A stretch of DNA of 6,723 nt from contig JBGUKW010000174.1 in assembly GCA_045114665.1 (NCBI GenBank), positions 1 to 6,723 of the forward strand, written 5' to 3'. Of the stretch, positions 1 through 4,490 are shown piece by piece. Below the pieces are notes generated by a model. That model was not told the origin of the DNA. It ran no database searches and saw only the letters and a list, made by a program, of their open reading frames with translations. Every line of letters begins with the position of its first letter. Position 1 is the first letter of the stretch. The position numbers and the translations under genes were made by a program. Source of the DNA: CADAWZ01 sp045114665. Its GTDB lineage: Bacteria > Vulcanimicrobiota > CADAWZ01.

Positions 1-2
1 TC

Positions 3-23
3 ATAGAGATTCGCCACCTCTAT
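3..23 (+). terminator. Possible terminator hairpin of an upstream gene
   Basis: ATAGAG (3-8) and CTCTAT (18-23) form a perfect 6-bp stem around a 9-base loop. It is followed within a few bases by a T-rich run (27-36). This could end a gene lying to the left of the window. The stem is short and AT-rich and the T-run is not immediately adjacent, so the call is weak. Confidence 0.25.
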
Positions 24-41
24 TACTTTTTATTTTCGAAA

Positions 42-70
42 TATGTTAATATTTTGTTAACTATGTTAAT
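42..70. promoter_or_regulatory. Repeated GTTAA motifs upstream of the first LRR gene
   Basis: TATGTTAAT occurs twice (42-50 and 62-70). A third GTTAA sits between them, so GTTAA begins at 45, 56 and 65, steps of 11 and 9 bases, roughly one helical turn each. Such phasing on one DNA face is typical of operator sites, and the positions are 90-120 bases before the gene start. In DNA this AT-rich, chance repetition is also plausible. I see no convincing -35/-10 pair around it. Confidence 0.22.
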
Positions 71-98
71 AATTTTATTTTTCAAATTTTTACTCAAA

Positions 99-136
99 AC
101 CTCTTTTTAGAGGTCAAAATCTCGCCCCAAAAAGGG
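99..136 (+). promoter_or_regulatory. Two small hairpins in the leader of the first LRR gene
   Basis: A perfect inverted repeat ACCTCT-TTTT-AGAGGT occupies 99-114. It is followed by a smaller CCC...GGG stem (126-128 with 134-136) just ahead of the ribosome binding site at 147-156. No T-run follows either, so they are not obvious terminators. They could be a leader RNA structure or a protein-binding palindrome. A similar palindrome, GCCTCT-AAAT-AGAGGC, lies upstream of the peptidase gene at 4364-4379. Confidence 0.28.
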
Positions 137-163
137 TGAAAAAATTAAAGAAAGGAAAATCGT

Positions 164-856
164 ATGGAAAATTTTAATGAAATCAAAGAAATGTCTAAAA
201 TTGAAAATAAAATTTTAGATAAAGAATTGCTAAAAAAATTAATTGAAGCTCAAAAAATAACTATATCAAATGACAAGGAAAATAATAGTGAAATTACAAT
301 TGAAATCAAATCAAAGTATAAGATTACAAATGATGAAAAAGAAGAGATTTACGAAATAAATAAATTAGGCGATAAATTATTTTATGACAATCAAGAAATA
401 AAAAATATAATAAAGAATAAAAATCTATATATAAGTATAGAAGAAGGCATTGAAGAAATAGGTAAAGAGACATTTAAAGATTGTAAAAATTTGAAATCAA
501 TAATCTTACCAAAAAGTCTAAAAAAAATAGAAAAGCAAGCTTTTCAAGGTTGTAATTTATTACAAGAAATAACTATTCCAAAAAATGTCAAAATTATTGG
601 CGAACATTCTTTTAATGATTGCACTTCACTCACAACAGTTATAATTGAAGAAGGAATAGAAATAATAGAAGAATGGGCCTTTGCTTCTTGTCCTTCATTA
701 AAAGCAATTACAATTCCTAAAAGTGTAAAAGAAATAAAAGATTGGGCTTTTGCACTTTTTGGTGATCTACAAATAACAATAAATAACAAGAAAGACAACA
801 TAAAAATAAGTGAATTTGCTTTCTATCATCCAACTATAAAAATATATTTCATATAA
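164..856 (+). CDS. BspA-type leucine-rich-repeat protein (LRR_5), cytoplasmic, 230 aa
   Basis: Function is unknown beyond a probable protein-protein interaction role. About residues 88-202 form five consecutive repeats of about 23 residues with the Treponema/BspA LRR pattern (L..I.IP..V..IG..AF..C..L), for example LPKSLKKIEKQAFQGC and IPKSVKEIKDWAFA. The N-terminal 85 residues are highly charged, rich in Lys, Glu and Ile, and match nothing I recognise. There is no signal peptide, membrane segment or sorting motif, unlike the surface-exposed BspA proteins of oral and gut bacteria, so it probably stays in the cytoplasm. The ATG at 164 is preceded by AAAGGA (151-156) at good spacing. A second LRR gene follows 76 bases downstream, beyond a hairpin, suggesting paralogous or jointly acquired genes. 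The family call is secure; the biological role is not. Confidence 0.85.
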   Translation: MENFNEIKEMSKIENKILDKELLKKLIEAQKITISNDKENNSEITIEIKSKYKITNDEKEEIYEINKLGDKLFYDNQEIKNIIKNKNLYISIEEGIEEIGKETFKDCKNLKSIILPKSLKKIEKQAFQGCNLLQEITIPKNVKIIGEHSFNDCTSLTTVIIEEGIEIIEEWAFASCPSLKAITIPKSVKEIKDWAFALFGDLQITINNKKDNIKISEFAFYHPTIKIYFI

Positions 857-861
857 AACTT

Positions 862-903
862 AATATAGCATGTGATATTCTACTAACTAACATGCTATAT
901 TTT
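862..903 (+). terminator. Hairpin between the two LRR genes, weak terminator or attenuator
   Basis: AATATAGCATGT (862-873) pairs perfectly with ACATGCTATATT (890-901), a 12-bp stem with a 16-base loop. It starts six bases after the stop codon of the first LRR gene. The T-run after it is only a few bases long and the stem is AT-rich, so termination may be partial and the second LRR gene may be reached by read-through. I see no strong promoter between the hairpin and the next start. Confidence 0.5.
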
Positions 904-918
904 AAAAATTAAAATTAT

Positions 919-926
919 GGAGGTGA
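919..926 (+). promoter_or_regulatory. Shine-Dalgarno site that fixes a TTG start
   Basis: GGAGGTGA at 919-926 is a near-perfect match to the 16S rRNA tail and lies six bases before the TTG at 933. The nearby ATG at 917 is out of frame and overlaps this site. The first residues read from the TTG (MKSCPNC) are the expected start of a zinc ribbon, which supports the rare start codon. Confidence 0.8.
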
Positions 927-932
927 GACAAA

Positions 933-1847
933 TTGAAATCTTGTCCAAATTGTCAGGCACAAATACCTGATGAAAACAAATTTTGTTCTAAATGTGGATA
1001 TAAAATTCCTGAACCAACAAAACCAAAATTTATTTATTGTCCAGGTTATAATGATGGCGAAATTTTATTTGCATGCCTAAAGTGTGGTTCACAATTTTCT
1101 TCAGAAGACGGAAAATTCTGTCCTCAATGTGGAAACCAAGTTCCAAATTCAATGAACGATCCAAGTTTAATGCCTTGGTCTGATATACATGGTGAAGTTA
1201 CATTCAATATTATTGCTCGTGAATCAGATAATAAGAATATAATAGAAGTTCCTTTTATATATTTTGTAAATAGCAAACCATACATAATAACAGGTCTATC
1301 AGTAAAGTCAGAGCTTATGCATCAATTAGAATATTTAAAGACAATAAAATTACCAATAACAATAAAAACATTAGGTGATACAAACTATAATGCATACAAA
1401 GGCTATGACTATAATGCATATAATACACTTAAGCGATCTATAGAACTACTAAAAATTGAAATTCCAAGAAATAATAATCTTGAATGTATAGGCAATGCTT
1501 TTTTTTCTATAGATCCACTTATTAAATCAAATAAATCAAATAATATATTAGATAGTAGCAATTTATTTACTTCAAATAAACTTGCATATATTAACGATTA
1601 TGCTTTTTTTAGAAGAAAATTATCAGGTAATATCATATTACCAAAATCACTTAAATATATAGGAGAACAGGCTTTTTGTGCTTCTAATGCAACAATTGTA
1701 GTTCCTGAATCAACCAGCACTATTGGGCCCTATGCATTTGAAGATTGTATAATATATTATAAAGGCTCACTAAAAGATTATAAATATAAACGTAATTGGG
1801 GAGCAAAAGAATTCTATAATTATTATCCAGACTGGTACAAAGGATAA
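933..1847 (+). CDS. Double zinc-ribbon protein with C-terminal BspA-type LRRs, 304 aa
   Basis: The N-terminus has two zinc-ribbon modules, each with two CxxC pairs: Cys4/Cys7 with Cys18/Cys21, and Cys48/Cys51 with Cys63/Cys66. The second halves read FCSKCGYKIP and FCPQCGNQVP, the pattern of the zinc_ribbon_2/DZANK-like families. A central region (about 70-175) is unassigned and carries a small internal repeat, YNAYKGYDYNAYN (about 152-164). The C-terminal part has degenerate BspA-type LRRs, clearest at about 233-280 (LPKSLKYIGEQAF and STSTIGPYAFEDC), ending in the IYYKGSLKDY-type tail common in that family. There is no signal peptide or membrane helix, so a cytoplasmic interaction or scaffold role is inferred. 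The TTG start is set by GGAGGTGA at 919-926. It may be co-transcribed with the LRR gene just upstream and ends in a strong terminator. Confidence 0.82.
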   Translation: MKSCPNCQAQIPDENKFCSKCGYKIPEPTKPKFIYCPGYNDGEILFACLKCGSQFSSEDGKFCPQCGNQVPNSMNDPSLMPWSDIHGEVTFNIIARESDNKNIIEVPFIYFVNSKPYIITGLSVKSELMHQLEYLKTIKLPITIKTLGDTNYNAYKGYDYNAYNTLKRSIELLKIEIPRNNNLECIGNAFFSIDPLIKSNKSNNILDSSNLFTSNKLAYINDYAFFRRKLSGNIILPKSLKYIGEQAFCASNATIVVPESTSTIGPYAFEDCIIYYKGSLKDYKYKRNWGAKEFYNYYPDWYKG

Positions 1848-1876
1848 AACTTCAACTAACACCACCCATCATAACT

Positions 1877-1919
1877 TGACCGCTTGGTTATAAAAATTTT
1901 CCAGCGGTCATTTTTTTTT
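1877..1919 (+). terminator. Intrinsic terminator, copy 1 of a repeated hairpin
   Basis: TGACCGCT (1877-1884) pairs with AGCGGTCA (1903-1910). Beyond one bulged T the stem continues as GG with CC. A run of nine T follows at 1911-1919. It lies 29 bases after the stop of the zinc-ribbon LRR gene. The same stem and nearly the same loop recur at 2935-2977 and 3837-3878. Confidence 0.92.
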
Positions 1920-1975
1920 ATTTTCCTTAATACAAATTTAGGCGAACAAATTCATTTTCAGATACAAAGAAATAT

Positions 1976-2004
1976 TTGATTTATTTTTAACATTATGCTA
2001 TAAT
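1976..2004 (+). promoter_or_regulatory. Extended -10 promoter of the Rpn nuclease gene
   Basis: TTGATT (1976-1981) as -35 and TATAAT (1999-2004) as -10 are separated by 17 bases. A TG one base before the -10 (1996-1997) makes it an extended -10. It lies downstream of terminator copy 1 and 27 bases before the start codon, with Shine-Dalgarno AGAGGA at 2017-2022. The nuclease gene is therefore its own transcription unit. The match is consistent with a housekeeping sigma-70/sigma-A promoter. Confidence 0.75.
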
Positions 2005-2030
2005 AGTAAAAGAATTAGAGGATTTTTATA

Positions 2031-2894
2031 ATGACAACAAATAAAGAAAATTTAAAGAAAAATAATACTGAAACTGTAAGAAAAAGAAAAACTCTTGAAG
2101 AATTGACAATACAAGACGATTACCTCTTCAAAAGAATTATGGAAGAAAACGATATTTGTACTGGATTTCTTGAAATTCTTTTAGGAATTAAAATTAAAGA
2201 GATCGTTTATATAAAAATCGAAGAAGTTATGAAAGAGTTATACGACAGCAAAGGAATAAGGCTTGATGTCTATCTTAAAGACAACGATGATATTGTATAT
2301 AATATTGAAATGCAAGTTACCTCCATTGACGAAGAAGAGTTTGCTAAAAGATTTAGATATTATGAAGCGATGATCGATTCTTATTTGCTTAGACTTGGTC
2401 AAGATTATAACAAACTAAACAAACTCTTTATAATTTTTATTTGTCCTTTCAAAATTTTTGACGGAAAAAAGCAACTTTATACTTTTAAAAATTTTTGTGA
2501 AGAAAATAAATCTATTGAACTTAAAGATGATGTTACAAAAATTTTTATTTCAACAAAAGGCGAAGATAAAGGAAATAAAAATGATGATTTTGAAGCACTT
2601 TTAAAATATATAGACGGAATTAAAACTGAAAATCCTTTTATTAATCACATTGACAATAGAATTAATCAAATAAAACAAGATGAGAAAGAGAGGGGAGCAT
2701 ATATGCAGTACGATTTACATTTAAGACAAATTGAAAAAAAAGCTAAAGAAGAAGGCGAAAAAATTGGAATGACCAAGGCACTTTTTGAAATTGCCAAAAA
2801 TATGATTTTAGGAAATATGCCATTAGATAAAATTGCAGAATTTACCAAGTTACCTATTTCAGAAATAAAAAAAATTTCAGCACAAATGGCATAA
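2031..2894 (+). CDS. Rpn family recombination-promoting nuclease / putative transposase (PD-(D/E)XK), 287 aa
   Basis: Rpn (YhgA-like, PDDEXK transposase-type) proteins are DNA nucleases reported to promote RecA-independent recombination and are often multicopy. Visible signatures are IQDDYLFKRIM (about 27-37), where family members start their domain; the catalytic core with Asp79 in GIRLDVYL and Glu93-x-Gln95 in YNIEMQV (the ExQ version of ExK); then RFRYYEAMIDSYLLRLGQDY (about 107-126) and the hydrophobic strand LFIIFICPF (132-140). The C-terminus (about 245-287) has the usual helical tail LFEIAKNMILGNMPLDKIAE with a short HTH-like end. The length is normal for the family and no frameshift is seen, so it looks intact. 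It is monocistronic, between its own promoter (1976-2004) and terminator (2935-2977). It is surrounded by repeats, but whether it acts on them is unknown. Confidence 0.9.
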   Translation: MTTNKENLKKNNTETVRKRKTLEELTIQDDYLFKRIMEENDICTGFLEILLGIKIKEIVYIKIEEVMKELYDSKGIRLDVYLKDNDDIVYNIEMQVTSIDEEEFAKRFRYYEAMIDSYLLRLGQDYNKLNKLFIIFICPFKIFDGKKQLYTFKNFCEENKSIELKDDVTKIFISTKGEDKGNKNDDFEALLKYIDGIKTENPFINHIDNRINQIKQDEKERGAYMQYDLHLRQIEKKAKEEGEKIGMTKALFEIAKNMILGNMPLDKIAEFTKLPISEIKKISAQMA

Positions 2895-2934
2895 ACACAA
2901 TTATCCCAATCTCACAAAATAAAATACAACTATC

Positions 2935-2977
2935 AAAATGACCGCTCGGTTATAAAAATTTTCAGCGGTCATTTTTT
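2935..2977 (+). terminator. Intrinsic terminator, copy 2 of the repeated hairpin
   Basis: AAAATGACCGCT (2935-2946) pairs with AGCGGTCATTTT (2964-2975), a perfect 12-bp stem that runs into a T-tract ending at 2977. It lies 40 bases after the Rpn gene stop. Stem and loop (GGTTATAAAAATTTT) match copy 1, with C instead of T at the bulge position and one C lost on the 3' side. Confidence 0.92.
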
Positions 2978-3029
2978 ATTGCTTATTAATTTTAACTCGT
3001 TGTTGCTCATTATAAAAAAAATAAAAAAT

Positions 3030-3137
3030 TTGCTATAAACTATTCAATATATGCCTGTTTACTACCAGTTTGTCATTGCGATGGAGCTGTGCTACCGTGG
3101 CAATCTAAGACTGTAAATTTTTATTTGCTTGACAAAT
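3030..3137 (+). repeat. Dispersed repeat copy R1, about 100 bp
   Basis: This segment aligns along its length with 4151-4251. The left arm begins TTGCTATAAACTAT in both copies. The core (3071-3106 here) starts TGTCATTGCG and ends CGTGGCAATCT. The right arm is AAG-CT-TAAATT-TTATTT-CTT with scattered differences. The core is a partly palindromic unit (ATTGC...GCAAT at its ends) that recurs inverted at 4326-4361 with 3 differences over 36 bases. I recall similar TGTCATTGCGAGG/GGCAATCT repeats scattered in intergenic regions of several unrelated bacteria, but I cannot check this here. The right edge overlaps the hicA promoter. Confidence 0.82.
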
Positions 3138-3160
3138 AGTATTAAATATAGTATTATAAT
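3129..3160 (+). promoter_or_regulatory. hicAB promoter
   Basis: TTGACA (3129-3134) is a perfect -35. The -10 is TATTAT (3152-3157) at the ideal 17-base spacing, or TATAAT (3155-3160) at a long 20-base spacing. Transcription would begin near 3164, only about 13 bases before the hicA ATG, so the Shine-Dalgarno AAGAGGTG (3164-3171) would lie at the very 5' end of the mRNA. Such a short leader leaves little room for control of hicA by RNA structure. HicB family antitoxins usually repress their own operon, and an operator would be expected around this promoter; I cannot identify one. The -35 lies at the right edge of repeat R1. Confidence 0.78.
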
Positions 3161-3176
3161 ATTAAGAGGTGAAATT

Positions 3177-3407
3177 ATGGCTAATATTGAAAAATTAATT
3201 AAAAAAATGAAAAATAAGCCTAACAGTATAAGACCTGAAGAAGCAGAAAAAGTTTTAATCTATTTTAATTATATTCCTGTTAGACAAAAAGGAAGTCATA
3301 AACATTATTTAAATAAAAAAACAGGTGATTTAATAACAATAAAACAAGAAAATCCACTAAAAAAAGTATATATAATTGACATACTAAATCGAATAAAAAA
3401 TAAATGA
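3177..3407 (+). CDS. hicA: HicA family type II toxin (mRNA interferase), 76 aa
   Basis: HicA toxins are small double-stranded-RNA-binding-fold ribonucleases that cleave mRNA and arrest growth when free of HicB. The residues RQKGSHKHYLNKKTGDLITI (36-55) contain the conserved G-S-H signature; His41 is the expected catalytic residue. The N-terminal part (KLIKKMKNKPNSIRPEEAEKVL, split here as residues about 6-27) and the tail around NPLKKVYIIDIL (59-70) fit the Firmicutes-type subfamily. The ATG at 3177 is chosen because AAGAGGTG (3164-3171) lies five bases upstream. The longer reading frame beginning at TTG 3129 is unlikely, because that TTG is part of the -35 box and would precede the transcript. 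The toxin gene comes first in the pair and its stop codon overlaps the leader of hicB. Confidence 0.88.
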   Translation: MANIEKLIKKMKNKPNSIRPEEAEKVLIYFNYIPVRQKGSHKHYLNKKTGDLITIKQENPLKKVYIIDILNRIKNK

Positions 3408-3411
3408 GGTG
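3406..3411 (+). promoter_or_regulatory. Shine-Dalgarno site of hicB embedded in the hicA stop codon
   Basis: GAGGTG (3406-3411) shares its first two bases with the hicA TGA stop (3405-3407) and precedes the ATG at 3416 by four bases. Another in-frame ATG at 3404 overlaps the stop as ATGA but has no ribosome binding site of its own. The arrangement suggests tight translational coupling of antitoxin to toxin. Confidence 0.65.
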
Positions 3412-3415
3412 TAAA

Positions 3416-3760
3416 ATGGAATTAAACGATTATATGAACTTACCTTATACAAAAATTATACAAAAAATAAATGACGAAAGCGGAGAATATTATTATGGCA
3501 AAATTCTTGAATTAGATGGTTGCCAAAGTACAGGAGAAACAATAGAAGAATTAAATGCTAATTTAGATGAAGCAATGGAGGGCTATTTAGAAGTTAAATT
3601 AGAAAATAATTTACCAATACCTATTCCACACAATCCAAATAATTACAGCGGAAAATTTGTTATAAGGATTCCAAAAACACTACATCAAAAACTTGCAATA
3701 GAAGCAAATAAAGAAGGAATAAGTCTAAACCAATTAGCACTTTACAAATTAGCTCAATAA
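3416..3760 (+). CDS. hicB: HicB family antitoxin with ribbon-helix-helix domain, 114 aa
   Basis: HicB binds HicA through an N-terminal partly degraded RNase H-like fold and represses the operon through its C-terminal DNA-binding domain. The N-terminal domain shows YYYGKILELDGCQSTGETIE (about 25-44), with the family pattern of a Gly-Cys followed by T-G-E-T, then an ELNANLDEAMEGYLE helix (45-59). A linker rich in Pro and Asn (66-77) leads to the ribbon-helix-helix segment GKFVIRIPKTLHQKLAIEAN (79-98) and ISLNQLALYKLAQ (102-114). The start at 3416 is preferred over the ATG at 3404 because of the Shine-Dalgarno site at 3406-3411; the alternative adds four residues. The pair looks complete and functional and ends at the terminator at 3837-3878. 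Confidence 0.9.
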   Translation: MELNDYMNLPYTKIIQKINDESGEYYYGKILELDGCQSTGETIEELNANLDEAMEGYLEVKLENNLPIPIPHNPNNYSGKFVIRIPKTLHQKLAIEANKEGISLNQLALYKLAQ

Positions 3761-3836
3761 ATCTTTTCCAAATCATTATAGAAAATAATCACTTTCCCAA
3801 TAGCTTTTTTATCCATTTACCAAATACTAACAATGC

Positions 3837-3878
3837 AAATGACCGCTTGGTTATAACAATTCCAGCGGTCATTTTTTT
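3837..3878 (+). terminator. Intrinsic terminator of hicAB, copy 3 of the repeated hairpin
   Basis: AAATGACCGCT (3837-3847) pairs with AGCGGTCATTT (3864-3874), continuing past a bulged T as GG with CC. T residues run to 3878. It lies 76 bases after the hicB stop. Stem and most of the loop match copies 1 and 2; the loop is slightly shortened (TTATAACAATT). Confidence 0.9.
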
Positions 3879-3884
3879 GGTCTT

Positions 3885-4099
3885 CTAAATTTGTAATTTA
3901 AGATCAATATTGGTTTTTTTGCCATCTTCCCTATTTTTGTATCGATCCCCCATTATTTTATTTTTCTCTTCTTCCACATTTTTATTATTCTCTACATTTC
4001 TACTCCTTTAATGGTTTGCCAAAGAATATTTGTCTGAATAAATAAAGAATATTTTTCCATTATTTGAATAAAGAAGGATAATTTAAGCCATTTTGTCAA
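3885..4099 (-). pseudogene. Possible decayed small gene on the minus strand (two overlapping frames)
   Basis: On the minus strand a frame from TTG at 4099 (or ATG at 4060) runs to a TAG at 3992-3994, 35 or 22 residues, including MEKYSLFIQTNILWQ. A second frame, open from 4007 to the TAG at 3885-3887, reads a hydrophilic tail ending DGKKTNIDLKLQI. The two overlap by 16 bases and could be one small gene split by an indel. At the overlap there is a good Shine-Dalgarno AAAGGAG (plus-strand 4003-4009) five bases before an ATG that is followed directly by TAG. I do not recognise either peptide. In DNA this AT-rich, short open frames arise by chance, so this is a weak call. Confidence 0.2.
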
Positions 4100-4150
4100 A
4101 ATATTTTACTATGGTGTGTCGGTAAACTCTATTTTTTGCATATTCAAAAG

Positions 4151-4251
4151 TTGCTATAAACTATCTAATATAGCCTGTATACTGCCACTTTGTCATTGCG
4201 AGGCTTTAGCCGTGGCAATCTAAGCCTATAAATTATTATTTACTTAAAAAT
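4151..4251 (+). repeat. Dispersed repeat copy R2, same orientation as R1
   Basis: It aligns with 3030-3137 from TTGCTATAAACTAT through the right arm (TAAATT...TTATTTACTT). Its core (4191-4221) is 31 bases, 5 shorter than in R1, because of deletions in the middle (GCGAGGCTTTAGCCGTGG). At the place where R1 has the -35 TTGACA, R2 has TTAAAA, so R2 does not carry the promoter element. R1 and R2 flank hicAB as direct repeats. Confidence 0.8.
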
Positions 4252-4325
4252 TAATTCGATCGTATCTATTTAGAATGAAATACTCGCTCTACTTAATAAA
4301 TTACTAAAATTAAATTAAGTGGTTG

Positions 4326-4361
4326 AGATTGCCACGGTCGCACAGCTTCCTCGCAATGACA
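4326..4361 (-). repeat. Inverted copy R3 of the dispersed repeat core
   Basis: Read on the minus strand this begins TGTCATTGCGAGG and ends CCGTGGCAATCT. It matches the R1 core over 36 bases with 3 differences and is the same length. Against R2, about 105 bases to its left, it forms an inverted pair that could fold into a long hairpin or cruciform. The flanking arms of R1/R2 are only weakly recognisable here. Confidence 0.8.
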
Positions 4362-4363
4362 TT

Positions 4364-4397
4364 GCCTCTAAATAGAGGCTAATTGGTAATTTACCAA
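4364..4397. promoter_or_regulatory. Two adjacent perfect palindromes upstream of the peptidase gene
   Basis: GCCTCT-AAAT-AGAGGC (4364-4379) is a perfect 6-bp inverted repeat. Three bases later TTGGTAA-T-TTACCAA (4383-4397) is a perfect 7-bp inverted repeat around one base. Neither is followed by a T-run, so a terminator is unlikely. The second has the size and symmetry of a dimeric repressor operator and lies 98 bases before the peptidase start. The first directly abuts repeat R3 and may be part of that element. Confidence 0.4.
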
Positions 4398-4456
4398 CAC
4401 CCCCTAAACAACAGATTTTTACACACAAAAAATGGGACAAAAGACGACAAAAATCC

Positions 4457-4474
4457 CTCCTTCACAAGAAGGAG
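4457..4474 (+). promoter_or_regulatory. Leader hairpin next to the peptidase ribosome binding site
   Basis: CTCCTTC (4457-4463) pairs with GAAGGAG (4468-4474) around an ACAA tetraloop. The left arm contains CCTCC (4456-4460), which could instead pair with the Shine-Dalgarno GGAGG at 4486-4490. Two mutually exclusive pairings could modulate translation of the peptidase. No T-run follows on the plus strand. Confidence 0.35.
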
Positions 4475-4484
4475 AAAAATAATT

Positions 4485-4490
4485 GGGAGG
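4485..4490 (+). promoter_or_regulatory. Shine-Dalgarno site of the S9 peptidase
   Basis: GGGAGG at 4485-4490 lies four bases before the ATG at 4495. It rules out the in-frame TTG at 4483, which would place the site inside the coding region. It also puts the Lys-Lys n-region of the signal peptide at the N-terminus, as expected. Confidence 0.8.

Noticed and set aside
544..801. Minus-strand open frame of 85 codons opposite the first LRR gene
   Set aside because: Antisense of regular LRR codons gives a hydrophobic repeat-like peptide; no ribosome site or family match. The frame at 2666-2848 opposite the Rpn gene is the same kind of artefact.
3129..3176. N-terminal extension of HicA from a TTG start at 3129
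   Set aside because: The TTG is the start of the -35 box TTGACA, and a strong Shine-Dalgarno precedes the ATG at 3177 instead.
1877..3878. Integron gene-cassette array with the shared hairpins as attC sites
   Set aside because: The hairpins have T-runs typical of terminators, lack a recognisable GTTRRRY box, and no integron integrase is present. Genes also have their own promoters, unlike typical cassettes.
4240..4325. Promoter for the peptidase gene in the AT-rich spacer between R2 and R3
   Set aside because: Many partial -10-like strings occur by base composition, but none has an acceptable -35 at 16-18 bases.
3030..4361. CRISPR array
   Set aside because: Only three repeat copies, unevenly spaced and in mixed orientation, with no uniform spacers and no cas genes.
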